Shown: in pieces, positions 44,187-52,886 of the stretch
How positions within the stretch are numbered: position 1 is the first letter of the stretch
Layout: the number at the start of each line of letters is the position of its first letter
NCBI GenBank assembly: GCA_900543095.1
Contig: UQQD01000005.1
Coordinates: 1-64,000, forward strand
Direction of reading: 5' to 3'
Source: an uncultured Ruminococcus sp.
GTDB taxonomy: Bacteria > Bacillota > Clostridia > Oscillospirales > Acutalibacteraceae
DNA: 64,000 bases
Position numbers and translations under genes: made by a program
The notes under the pieces: model-generated
Seen by the model: the letters and a program-made list of their open reading frames with translations, nothing else
Databases searched by the model: none
Told to the model about the DNA's origin: nothing

Positions 44187-44792
44187 TCACTTCCGATAAA
44201 TTTTATTCTTTACTATATATTCATAAACATTCCTGTCAATCAGGTTTTGTATAAGGCTGTAATTATCTATATTATCTCTGATAAAGGTTGAGGACACCTG
44301 AATAACGGGATTTTCAAGAATTTTGACTTCCGCTTTCATGTGTTTCAGAACCTTATCGTAATAATCATACAAATTATTTTTGTCTGAATCACTTCTCGGT
44401 ATTGCCGTTATAACGGATTCGGATAAAATGATGTTCGGATTTTTCCATTCTGAAAGCGTTAAAAACATATCCGCTCCCATAATAAGATACAACTTATCAT
44501 TCGGATAAATTTCTTTTAAAGAAGTAAGCGTCTGATAAGTGTAGCTTTTGCCTTTACGCTTAATTTCAATGTCGGACACTTCAAAGCAATCGTAATTTTG
44601 AACGGCTATTCTGCACATATTAAGCCGATGCTCACAATCCGCAAGATCTGCGCTTGACTTATGAGGCGGAGTATAGGTGGGAATAAAAATAATTTTATCA
44701 AGGTCAATCGAGCTTCGGCAATATTTTGCAAGCTGAATATGTCCGTTGTGTATCGGGTTAAATGTGCCGCCGAGAATACCTATATTTGCCAT
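44187..44792 (-). CDS. nadD: Nicotinate-nucleotide adenylyltransferase
   Basis: NadD adenylates nicotinate mononucleotide in NAD synthesis. It has 201 residues, with the nucleotidyl-transferase motif GGTFNPIHNGH and the C-terminal QVSSTFIRDNI (ISSTxxR-type site). IMGADMFLTLSEWKN is typical of bacterial NadD. The ATG overlaps the yhbY stop (TAATG). Confidence 0.94.
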   Translation of the reverse strand: MANIGILGGTFNPIHNGHIQLAKYCRSSIDLDKIIFIPTYTPPHKSSADLADCEHRLNMCRIAVQNYDCFEVSDIEIKRKGKSYTYQTLTSLKEIYPNDKLYLIMGADMFLTLSEWKNPNIILSESVITAIPRSDSDKNNLYDYYDKVLKHMKAEVKILENPVIQVSSTFIRDNIDNYSLIQNLIDRNVYEYIVKNKIYRK

Positions 44793-45094
44793 TACTTTTT
44801 AGCCTTTGGGAGCGTTATAACAGGCTCGTCGGGGTTTGGTCGGTATAAAACAAATTTTGAGCCTATCACCTGTACGACATCGGCGCTGCATTTTTCCGCA
44901 AGTATGTTTGCACATTCTTTTGGCGAATATGCGCTGTTTTCAAGCACTTTTCCTTTTATAAGCTCTCTTGCGGTCAAAGCAGTATCTGCCTGCATAATTA
45001 TATTGTCGGTTATCTCGCCTTTGCCGATAATTAAAATCGTATCAAATCCGTTTGCAAGTCCTCTTAAGTATGCTCTTTGTTTACTTGTCAGCAT
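44792..45094 (-). CDS. yhbY: YhbY-family RNA-binding protein
   Basis: This 100-residue CRS1-YhbY (CRM) domain protein binds pre-50S particles. The hallmark GKGEI replaces the more usual GxxG loop sequence; LTSKQRAYLRGLANGFDTIL opens the domain. It lies between rdgB and nadD, in the order common to Firmicutes. Confidence 0.9.
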   Translation of the reverse strand: MLTSKQRAYLRGLANGFDTILIIGKGEITDNIIMQADTALTARELIKGKVLENSAYSPKECANILAEKCSADVVQVIGSKFVLYRPNPDEPVITLPKAKK

Positions 45095-45105
45095 AAATAA
45101 TCCTT

Positions 45106-45702
45106 TCAGTCTAAATTATTAAAATGTTTTTGAAGTTCTTCCTGTAATTTTCTCAACGATTTGCCTCTGTGGCTTACCTTGTCTTTTTCCTCGGCGGTAA
45201 GCTGAGCATAGCTTCTTTCTCCGTATAAAAATACAGGGTCATATCCGAAGCCGCCGTCACCGCTCGCCTCAAACGCTATCCTACCGTCACATCTGCCCTC
45301 AACTTCAATTTTAGAGCCGTCGGAAAGAATACAGCATATTGCGGAAGTGAAATGCGCTGTACGCTCATCTTCCGGTATATCTTTCATTTCACCCAACAGC
45401 TTTGTATATCTGTCCTTATCGGTTGCGTTTTCACCTGCATAACGTGCCGAATAAACCCCCGGTCTGCCGTTAAGCGCATCAACGCTCAGCCCCGAATCAT
45501 CGGCAACAGACGGCATACCTGTCTTTTTGTAAGCGGCATTTGCCTTTAAAAAAGCATTTTCGGCAAATGTTGTGCCTGTTTCCTCTACGTCATCAAGGAC
45601 AACGCCTGCTTCTTTTGCAGAAACCGCATCAATTCCGAGCGGCTTTAAAATACGTTCAAGCTCAATAAGCTTTTTTGGATTGTTAGTTGCAATAATAAAT
45701 TT
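45106..45702 (-). CDS. XTP/dITP diphosphatase (RdgB/HAM1)
   Basis: This 198-residue enzyme hydrolyses deaminated purine nucleoside triphosphates and keeps them out of DNA and RNA. It has ATNNPKKLIE, TTFAENAFLKA, SVADDSGLSVDAL, GFGYDPVF and SHRGKSL. I take the ATG at 45702, whose site GGAG lies in the last codons of ftsY; the longer frame (45774) runs inside ftsY. It is coupled to ftsY by this short 7-bp gap. Confidence 0.94.
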   Translation of the reverse strand, partial: KFIIATNNPKKLIELERILKPLGIDAVSAKEAGVVLDDVEETGTTFAENAFLKANAAYKKTGMPSVADDSGLSVDALNGRPGVYSARYAGENATDKDRYTKLLGEMKDIPEDERTAHFTSAICCILSDGSKIEVEGRCDGRIAFEASGDGGFGYDPVFLYGERSYAQLTAEEKDKVSHRGKSLRKLQEELQKHFNNLD

Positions 45703-45709
45703 CATACTC

Positions 45710-46624
45710 TTACTCCGTTTTTGCAAACAATGCTTTTGTAAATTCTTCCGCATTAAACGGCTGAAGATCGTCAATCTGTTCGCCTACACCGATATATTTG
45801 ACGGGGATCTGAAGCTGATCCTTTATTGCAAGAACGATACCGCCCTTTGCCGTTCCGTCAAGCTTAGTAAGAACGATTCCGGTTATACCGGTAGCTTCCT
45901 TAAACTGTTCAGCCTGATTAACCGCATTTTGACCGGTTGTGGCATCAAGAACAAGAAGCTTTTCCTTTGCCGCATTCGGCAATTCACGGTCAATAACACG
46001 GTTGATTTTTGAAAGCTCGTCCATAAGATATTTTTTATTATGAAGTCTGCCTGCCGTATCGCAAATGACTACGTCTGCATTTCTTGCTTTTGCGGCAGAA
46101 ATTGCGTCATAAATTACTGCGGCAGGGTCGCTGCCTTCGCTCTGCTTTATTATCTCGCAGCCGCTGCGCTCAGCCCAAATATCAAGCTGTTCAATAGCTG
46201 CTGCACGAAACGTGTCTGCTGCGGCAAGCATAACCTTTTTGCCCTGATCCGACAATGATTTTGCAAGCTTGCCAATAGTTGTTGTTTTTCCTACGCCGTT
46301 TACACCGATAACCAAAATTATTGACGGCTGAGTTGACAGGTCAAGCTCGCAGTCGCCGCTTAACATCTCGTTAACTAATTTCTCAAACAGATCATATATC
46401 TGATAAGGAACCGTTACGCCCTCTTCTTTAACTCTTTCAACAAGCTTTTCTCTGATTTTTTGCGAGGTTTCAACACCTACATCACCCATAACGAGCATTT
46501 CTTCAAATTCATCAAACAGCTCGTCGTCAATTACGGTTGCAGAACAGAGCATTGAATCAATTTGACCGATTATTGTATTTCTTGTTTTTTTAAGACCTTC
46601 TTTGATTTTACTGAATAATCCCAT
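45710..46624 (-). CDS. ftsY: Signal recognition particle receptor FtsY
   Basis: FtsY is the SRP receptor GTPase that docks nascent membrane proteins at the translocon. It has 304 residues: a short N-terminal helix without the long acidic A domain of E. coli, the N domain, then the G domain with GVNGVGKTT, DTAGR and TKLDGTAKGG. AAAGGAT precedes the ATG. It follows smc by 14 bp, as in B. subtilis. Confidence 0.96.
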   Translation of the reverse strand: MGLFSKIKEGLKKTRNTIIGQIDSMLCSATVIDDELFDEFEEMLVMGDVGVETSQKIREKLVERVKEEGVTVPYQIYDLFEKLVNEMLSGDCELDLSTQPSIILVIGVNGVGKTTTIGKLAKSLSDQGKKVMLAAADTFRAAAIEQLDIWAERSGCEIIKQSEGSDPAAVIYDAISAAKARNADVVICDTAGRLHNKKYLMDELSKINRVIDRELPNAAKEKLLVLDATTGQNAVNQAEQFKEATGITGIVLTKLDGTAKGGIVLAIKDQLQIPVKYIGVGEQIDDLQPFNAEEFTKALFAKTE

Positions 46625-46638
46625 AATATCAATCCTTT

Positions 46639-49600
46639 TTATTTTGAATCTATACCTAATTTTTCCGCCACTTCTGTTGAACGAAGCTCAAGCAATTTTG
46701 AAATTCCCTCGTCCTGCATAGTAACGCCGTACAAAACATCTGCCTCTTCCATTGTACCTCGACGGTGCGTAATGAGAATAAATTGAGTTTTATCGGTAAG
46801 GCGGCGCAGGTAACCTGCAAAGCGGTAGACATTTACATCATCAAGCGCTGCCTCAATCTCATCCATAACACAAAACGGAGCAGGACGTACCTTCATAATC
46901 GCAAAATACAACGCAATGGCGACAAGAGCTTTTTCACCGCCTGAAAGTGCGTCAAGATGAACAACGATTTTTCCCGGCGGATGAACAAGTATATCAATTC
47001 CGCTTGTAAGAATATTTTCGGGGTCAGAAAGCGAAAGCGATGCTGTTCCGCCGCCGAAAAGCTCCTTAAACGTATAGGTAAAGTTCTTATTTATCCGATC
47101 AAAGCTCTCAACGAATACTTCTTTCATTTGTTTGGTAAGAGCTGTGATAAGTGAAGTAATCTCTTTTTTAGACTTTTCAACATCATTGACCTGAGCGCTT
47201 AAAAACTCGTATCTTTCCGATACCTCTTTATACTCCTCGATAGCCGAAACGTTTACGTTGCCGAGAGATTTTATGCTCTGTTTAAGTTCATTAAGACGTT
47301 TTTGAGCCTTTGGTGCGTCCTCAATCACTATTGCGGTTTGCTCCGCTTCACGCTTTGTCAGTTCATATTCTTCCCAAAGCTTTGAGATTATATTATCATA
47401 TTCCTTTTGAATACCGAGTTTTCGCTCTTCAAGTCGGGCAAGCTCTCTGCCCAATGTTTCACGTTCAGCGGTTTTGATTCGTTCGGTTTCCCGAATGTCA
47501 ACACTACGTTTTTCAAGAAGATCTTTTTGTTCTGTAAGTGCGGAAATTCTCTCATTAATAGAGGTTTGAGTGCCTTCAAGCTGAGAAATTCCTGACCTGT
47601 ATAACAAAATCTTTTTTTCTGTTTCACCGATAGCGGTTTGGATATTAAGAATCTGAGAATTAAGCTCGGCTTTCTTTTCATCATTATAGGAGCCGCTGTT
47701 CTTTGCAAAAACAATCTCGGAGTTGAGTGCGTCAATATCCTTTTGAGCAGTCACAATTTCAAGACGAATATTCTGCAACTTAACTGAAAGTTCTTCTCTG
47801 CTTTTGGTAAGCTCTGCTCTGTTGCCTGTTACGGCATTAACACGCACCTCGGCATCGGCAATCTTTGTGTTAAGAACGGCAAGTCTTTCTTTTGCCTGAA
47901 CACTGCTCTGCTTTAGCATCTCAATTTTTGAGTTACATTCGGATATTTCGGATTCGGCAGCGGACAACATAGCCTTGGCATTTTCAAGCTCATTTTCACA
48001 GGCACGCTTTTCGGCTTCAAGACGAGCAAAATCCTGTTGCTTGTTTGACAAATCAGCCCTTGTGCCGAGAATTTCAGCTTCAATGGCAGAGTATTCACGA
48101 GAGATACTGTCACTGAGTTCTTCGGCTGATTTTGCTTTTTTAATAAGCTCTTCGGTCTGAGATTTGAGCTGTTTTATCTCTGAGGAACGGCTCAATAGTC
48201 CGGTATTTCGGTTAAGCGAACCGCCCGTAAGTGAACCGCCCGCATTAACTACCTGCCCGTCAAGCGTTACTACCTTGAATTTATAGGAATATTTTTTTGC
48301 TATTGAGGCGGCACTGTTTAGGTCGTCCGCAACAACTATTCTTCCGAGCAGCGAGCTTAAAATGCTTTGATATTTTTCTTCACAAGTACAAAGGTCCGCC
48401 GCAATTCCGACAAATCCGTAGCAGTCGTCAAGTCCGTTTTCACGAAGCTCCCGTGGCTTTATTGTATTAAGCGGCAAAAAAGTCGCTCTGCCGCCGTCGG
48501 TCGATTTAAGAAATCTTATAGCCTGCTTTGCGTCCTCGTCGCTTGTTACAACTATATTTTGCATAGCCGCTCCGAGTGCGGTTTCAACAGCAACACTGTA
48601 TTTTTGCGGAACTGAGATAACTCGTGAAACAGGTCCGCAAATGCCGTGGAGCCTGCCGTTTTTTGAAGCGTTTACCACAACCTTAACGCTTTTTGAAAAG
48701 CCTTCAAGATTACGTTCAAGATTTTCAAGGAAGGTTATTTTTCGCTGATGTTCCTTTACGTCAAGCGCAAGTCTGTCGCTTTCGGTTTTTAGCTCATTAC
48801 GCTTTTTATCTTTTGACGAAAGTTTGATTTCCAAACCGTCAATAGCATTTTTATGTGAAGTTATTTCGCTTTCGGTTGCGTCTATTTTTTGCTTATAATC
48901 GCTTAAAAGCTCTGTTAAGTCTTTTACCTGAGCTGTTCGCTCTGAATTTGATGAAGTCAGAGAATCAATTCTCGCAGTAAGCTCAGATATACTGCTTTCG
49001 CTTGTCATATCAATTACTCTTGCGTCTGCAAGCTGAGAAGTCAATACAGAAAGCTCTGCGGTTATCTCCTGCAAAGTATCTCCGCTTTTGCTTGAATCCA
49101 TATTCACTATATTGAGCTTTTCGGAAATTTCGCTGTAATGCTTTTGTTTTTCAATTATTTCCTTATCAAGAAGATTGATTTTTTCCTGCTTTTCGGAAAT
49201 AGTTTTTTCAAGCTCGTCTGCGTTGCGATCGGTTTGAGAAATTTCGTTTTTTATTCTTTCAATATTCCCGTTATTATGAAGAATATCATTTTCGGCAACA
49301 GAAATCAAAGAATTCTTTTCTGCTATTTCGGAATCAATTCGTGAAACATCGTTTCTGAGATTTTCAATTTGAGATGAAAGCTCACCGTTTTTGAGATATA
49401 TTTCTTCGGTTTCCTTTTGAACGTTTTCAAGTGCGGTTTCGGCGTCCTGATACTGGGATTTGGCTATTGCGATTTTTTCGTCCTGCTGTTTAAGATTATC
49501 CTGAGATTTGTCAAGAGTCAACAGCCAGAGTGCAATTTCAAGCCCGCGTTTTTCTTCTGAATAAGCAAGAAATTTTTGCGCCTTTTCGGATTGCTTTCTG

Positions 49601-50214
49601 AGAGGTTCTACCCTTTCTTCAAGCTCAGTCACTATATCTCTGAGTCTCAAAAGATTTTCCTCGGTACTTTTCAGCTTGCGTTCAGCGTCGATTTTTCTGT
49701 ATCTGTAACGTGAAATACCTGCGGCTTCCTCAAAAATTTCACGCCTGTCTTCGCTTTTTGAAGAAACTATGCTGTCTATCTTGCCCTGTCCTATGATAGA
49801 ATATCCGTCACGTCCAAGCCCCGTGTCCATAAAAAGCTCATTGACATCTTTAAGTCTTACGGCGGCTTTATTGATAAGATATTCGCTTTCTCCGCTGCGG
49901 TAATAACGGCGTGTTACGGCAATCTCGTCGCCGTTAAAATCAAGCAGCCTGTCAGAATTGTCAATATTAAGCGTTACTTCGGCATAGCCCTGCTTTTTGC
50001 GTTTATCGGTGCCGTTAAATACTACGTCCTCCATTTTTGAGCAACGAAGACTTTTGGGTGATTGCTCGCCCAAAACCCAGCGTATAGCGTCGCTTATATT
50101 ACTTTTTCCTGAACCGTTCGGACCCACTACAGACGTTATACCCTGTTCAAACGATAGCTTGGTTTTATCGGGAAATGTCTTGAATCCCTGAATTTCCAAT
50201 GATTTTAAATGCAT
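46639..50214 (-). CDS. smc: Chromosome partition protein SMC
   Basis: SMC compacts and segregates the chromosome together with ScpA/ScpB (not in this window). At 1191 residues it has Walker A GPNGSGKS (31-38), Q-loop region VIGQGKID, long coiled coils, a central hinge (about 510-660, with GRLHGICGPVSRVI and GGSLTGGS at its end), the signature LSGGEKALVAIA and Walker B FCVMDEIEAALDD. It is preceded by the radical SAM gene and rnc. Confidence 0.97.
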   Translation of the reverse strand: MHLKSLEIQGFKTFPDKTKLSFEQGITSVVGPNGSGKSNISDAIRWVLGEQSPKSLRCSKMEDVVFNGTDKRKKQGYAEVTLNIDNSDRLLDFNGDEIAVTRRYYRSGESEYLINKAAVRLKDVNELFMDTGLGRDGYSIIGQGKIDSIVSSKSEDRREIFEEAAGISRYRYRKIDAERKLKSTEENLLRLRDIVTELEERVEPLRKQSEKAQKFLAYSEEKRGLEIALWLLTLDKSQDNLKQQDEKIAIAKSQYQDAETALENVQKETEEIYLKNGELSSQIENLRNDVSRIDSEIAEKNSLISVAENDILHNNGNIERIKNEISQTDRNADELEKTISEKQEKINLLDKEIIEKQKHYSEISEKLNIVNMDSSKSGDTLQEITAELSVLTSQLADARVIDMTSESSISELTARIDSLTSSNSERTAQVKDLTELLSDYKQKIDATESEITSHKNAIDGLEIKLSSKDKKRNELKTESDRLALDVKEHQRKITFLENLERNLEGFSKSVKVVVNASKNGRLHGICGPVSRVISVPQKYSVAVETALGAAMQNIVVTSDEDAKQAIRFLKSTDGGRATFLPLNTIKPRELRENGLDDCYGFVGIAADLCTCEEKYQSILSSLLGRIVVADDLNSAASIAKKYSYKFKVVTLDGQVVNAGGSLTGGSLNRNTGLLSRSSEIKQLKSQTEELIKKAKSAEELSDSISREYSAIEAEILGTRADLSNKQQDFARLEAEKRACENELENAKAMLSAAESEISECNSKIEMLKQSSVQAKERLAVLNTKIADAEVRVNAVTGNRAELTKSREELSVKLQNIRLEIVTAQKDIDALNSEIVFAKNSGSYNDEKKAELNSQILNIQTAIGETEKKILLYRSGISQLEGTQTSINERISALTEQKDLLEKRSVDIRETERIKTAERETLGRELARLEERKLGIQKEYDNIISKLWEEYELTKREAEQTAIVIEDAPKAQKRLNELKQSIKSLGNVNVSAIEEYKEVSERYEFLSAQVNDVEKSKKEITSLITALTKQMKEVFVESFDRINKNFTYTFKELFGGGTASLSLSDPENILTSGIDILVHPPGKIVVHLDALSGGEKALVAIALYFAIMKVRPAPFCVMDEIEAALDDVNVYRFAGYLRRLTDKTQFILITHRRGTMEEADVLYGVTMQDEGISKLLELRSTEVAEKLGIDSK

Positions 50215-50224
50215 TCAATAACCC

Positions 50225-51211
50225 CTATTGTATGTATAAATCGTACTTCTTTAAATCGTTATTAAAATTGATTTTTATATTATAACCAAGGTCTTTGAGC
50301 TTTAAAAAATTTGCCTTTTTCTGCCCCAAAAACTTTGAAAGTGATTTTTCGTTAATATATACCGTCAGGTCGTTTCTGCCTGACAATTTTGCTTTTTCAA
50401 TGAATTTATCATAAAAGATTTTATTCTCGCACAATTCCTTAAAAGCAGGATGGTAATTATCACCCAAACTGTTATTTACAAGGCTGTCGGAATAGTGAAG
50501 CCCCAAACGAATGATATTTATATTCTCGCTTTCAAACATCAAAATAAGCTTTGAGCATAAATCTACCGACTGCTCAAGCGTATACGGTTTAAAATCGCCT
50601 TTTATATATAAATCCCCGAGATCGGTATTTTTCATTATTACAGTCGGATAAATGCGAACGGTATCGGGCTTTAGTTCAATAAAACGTTTTGCCGTATATA
50701 TGTCTTTTTCGGGCGTTGATTTATATAGCCCCGTCATCATTTGTAAGCCCAATGAAAATCCGTAGGATTTGATAAGCCTTGAAGAATTTACAACGTCAAG
50801 CGATAAATGACCTCTGTTATTCGCTTTGAGAACTTCATCATCCATTGATTGAGCGCCAAGCTCTATTGAAGTGACATTATAGTCTTTAAGTAGCGACAGT
50901 ATTTCATCGTCAATATAATCGGGGCGTGTTGAAATCCTTATGCCCTTAAAGTTATTAATAAAAGGCTTTGCAGCTTCAAGCAATGAAATCATATATTTTC
51001 TGTCTATTGCGGTAAAACTGCCGCCGAAAAATGCAATCTCGGTACTTTGAGTGTTTTGTTTTAAATCGGTTACAGCTTTTTTTATGATTGCCTGCACATC
51101 TGTCGGTGAAGGCTGATACGACTGCCCCGTTATTCCCCTTTGATTGCAGAAAGAACACTGATGCGGGCAACCGTTATGGGGTATAAAAACGGATATGTTA
51201 GCGTGTTTAAT
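50225..51211 (-). CDS. Elp3-like radical SAM protein starting at a non-canonical ATT codon
   Basis: The radical SAM core is complete only if the frame is extended upstream of the first conventional start (GTG, 51097). Between the in-frame stop and that GTG the frame reads KHANISVFIPHNGCPHQC, with the cluster cysteines C15, C19 and C22 (CPHQCSFC). No ATG, GTG or TTG occurs before the cysteines. ATT at 51211-51209 is the best start: it gives the usual family N-terminus, has GGAG upstream, and overlaps the rnc stop by 5 bp. The result is 328 residues, the expected length. Downstream features are FFGGSFTAID, RISTRPDYID and SIELGAQSMDD. The rnc-radical SAM-smc order is common in Clostridia. The substrate is unknown. 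A sequencing error in an ATG is the alternative explanation. Confidence 0.82.
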   Translation of the reverse strand: MKHANISVFIPHNGCPHQCSFCNQRGITGQSYQPSPTDVQAIIKKAVTDLKQNTQSTEIAFFGGSFTAIDRKYMISLLEAAKPFINNFKGIRISTRPDYIDDEILSLLKDYNVTSIELGAQSMDDEVLKANNRGHLSLDVVNSSRLIKSYGFSLGLQMMTGLYKSTPEKDIYTAKRFIELKPDTVRIYPTVIMKNTDLGDLYIKGDFKPYTLEQSVDLCSKLILMFESENINIIRLGLHYSDSLVNNSLGDNYHPAFKELCENKIFYDKFIEKAKLSGRNDLTVYINEKSLSKFLGQKKANFLKLKDLGYNIKINFNNDLKKYDLYIQ

Positions 51212-51884
51212 AACCCATCAGCTCCAGAGCTTCCCGTGCGGCCTGCTGTTCGGCTTCTTTTTTACTTCTGCCGCCGCCCTTACCGATAGCATTGCTGTTG
51301 AGATGAACCTCAACGACAAAATGCTTGTTGTGGTCGGGACCGCTTTCTTCTGTAAGCACATATTCAAGCCTTTCACCGGGATTTTTTTGCACAATTTCCT
51401 GCAAGGTGGTTTTATAATCCTTGACTCTTTTCTTTTTAGTGTTCTTGATAGCGGGAATAACAAATCGCAAAATATGTTTTGAAGCAGGCTCAATTCCGCC
51501 GTCAATATAAATTGCGGCTATAAGTGCTTCAAATGCGTCGGAAAGTATTGACGGACGTTCTGCGCCGCCGTTATGACGTTCGCCCTTGCTCAGGATAAGA
51601 TTTTCTCCCAGATTTATCTGCTTTGCAAACTCAAACAATGTTTTTTCGCACACAAGCGAAGCCCTCAGCTTTGTAAGTTCTCCTTCGGGAAGTTCGGGGC
51701 AATGCTTAAAAATATAGTCCGAAACAACTATGGAAAGCACGGCGTCTCCCAAAAACTCAAGTCGTTCATTGTATTTTATATGACTTGACTTGTGTTCGTT
51801 TGCATAGGAAGAATGGGTAATTGCTTCCTTGAGCAAATCTGCGTTTTTGAATTTATATCCGATTTTGTTTTCAAGTTCAGTCAT
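51207..51884 (-). CDS. rnc: Ribonuclease III
   Basis: RNase III cleaves double-stranded RNA, including rRNA precursors. It has 225 residues: the catalytic domain with NERLEFLGDAVL and the second acidic cluster in LSDAFEALIAAIYID, then a double-stranded-RNA-binding domain (about 155-225). AAGGAG precedes the ATG. It follows plsX directly; the fab genes and acpP that lie between plsX and rnc in B. subtilis are absent. Confidence 0.96.
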   Translation of the reverse strand: MTELENKIGYKFKNADLLKEAITHSSYANEHKSSHIKYNERLEFLGDAVLSIVVSDYIFKHCPELPEGELTKLRASLVCEKTLFEFAKQINLGENLILSKGERHNGGAERPSILSDAFEALIAAIYIDGGIEPASKHILRFVIPAIKNTKKKRVKDYKTTLQEIVQKNPGERLEYVLTEESGPDHNKHFVVEVHLNSNAIGKGGGRSKKEAEQQAAREALELMGY

Positions 51885-51885
51885 T

Positions 51886-52884
51886 TTATTTCTCCTTGGA
51901 ATTCTTTAATGACGTTGAAATTTCATCAATTGCGTTTGCGTTTACATAACTGATTATGAGCTTTATGGCGTTCTTAATCGTGCGTGCCTTTGAGTCGCCG
52001 TGAGCCTTGAACACAGGCTTTGACGTTCCGAGTATCGGCGCACCGCCGTAGGTATTATAGTCAAACCGAGTTTTAAATTCCTTGATGTCTTTGAGCACAA
52101 GAGCGGCGGCAACCTTGCCTTTTGCCGAATCGGTAAACATATGCTTGAGCTGCTTCATAAGAGTAAGAGCGGCGCCTTCGTATGTTTTTAAAATCAGATT
52201 TCCCGTAAAACCGTCGCATACCAGAACATCGCAGGCGCCTTTTGGTATATCACGGCCTTCGATGTTGCCGACAAAATTAAGCTTTGACTTTGAAAGTATC
52301 TTATAAGTATCCTGATACAGTTCTGTTCCCTTGTGTTCTTCGGTTCCAACATTTGCAAGACCGATTCTCGGATTGTTTATTCCCATAACCTTTTCCATAT
52401 AAACCGAGCCCATAACCGCAAACTGGTGGAGCATTTCGGGACGGCACTCAACATTTGCTCCGCCGTCCATTATCATAAACGAGCCGCTTTCGGACGGAAG
52501 CACAGGCGCAAATGCAGGGCGTTTTATGCCCTTGATACGCTTGATTCCCAGGGTTGCGCCCACGCATAAAGCTCCGCTGTTGCCGGCACTGATAAACGCC
52601 TGTCCTTTGTCTTCGCTCAAAAGCCTGATGCCTACAGCCATAGAGCTGTCCTTTTTGGCTTTCAGCACGGATTCGGCGCTGTCGTCCATGGTAATTACCT
52701 GAGTGCAGTCGGCAATTTCAATGCCGTCAAGCGATATGTCGTTCTGCTTTGCAACCTCTGTTATTGTTTTTTCACTGCCTGTCAGAATAATCTGAATACC
52801 GAATTCGCTGACGGCTTGTGCACAGCCCTTGATAATTTCAAGCGGTGCATTATCTCCGCCAAAAGCGTCTACTATTATTTTCAT
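51886..52884 (-). CDS. plsX: Phosphate acyltransferase PlsX
   Basis: PlsX makes acyl-phosphate from acyl-ACP in the first step of phospholipid synthesis. It has 332 residues, with the N-terminal VDAFGGDNAP, FISAGNSGAL and VCDGFTGN motifs. I choose the ATG at 52884, with GAGGT six bases before it; the ATG at 52890 is too close to that site. It is 1 bp from rnc and follows trmFO with a small gap. Confidence 0.94.
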   Translation of the reverse strand: MKIIVDAFGGDNAPLEIIKGCAQAVSEFGIQIILTGSEKTITEVAKQNDISLDGIEIADCTQVITMDDSAESVLKAKKDSSMAVGIRLLSEDKGQAFISAGNSGALCVGATLGIKRIKGIKRPAFAPVLPSESGSFMIMDGGANVECRPEMLHQFAVMGSVYMEKVMGINNPRIGLANVGTEEHKGTELYQDTYKILSKSKLNFVGNIEGRDIPKGACDVLVCDGFTGNLILKTYEGAALTLMKQLKHMFTDSAKGKVAAALVLKDIKEFKTRFDYNTYGGAPILGTSKPVFKAHGDSKARTIKNAIKLIISYVNANAIDEISTSLKNSKEK

Positions 52885-52886
52885 AA

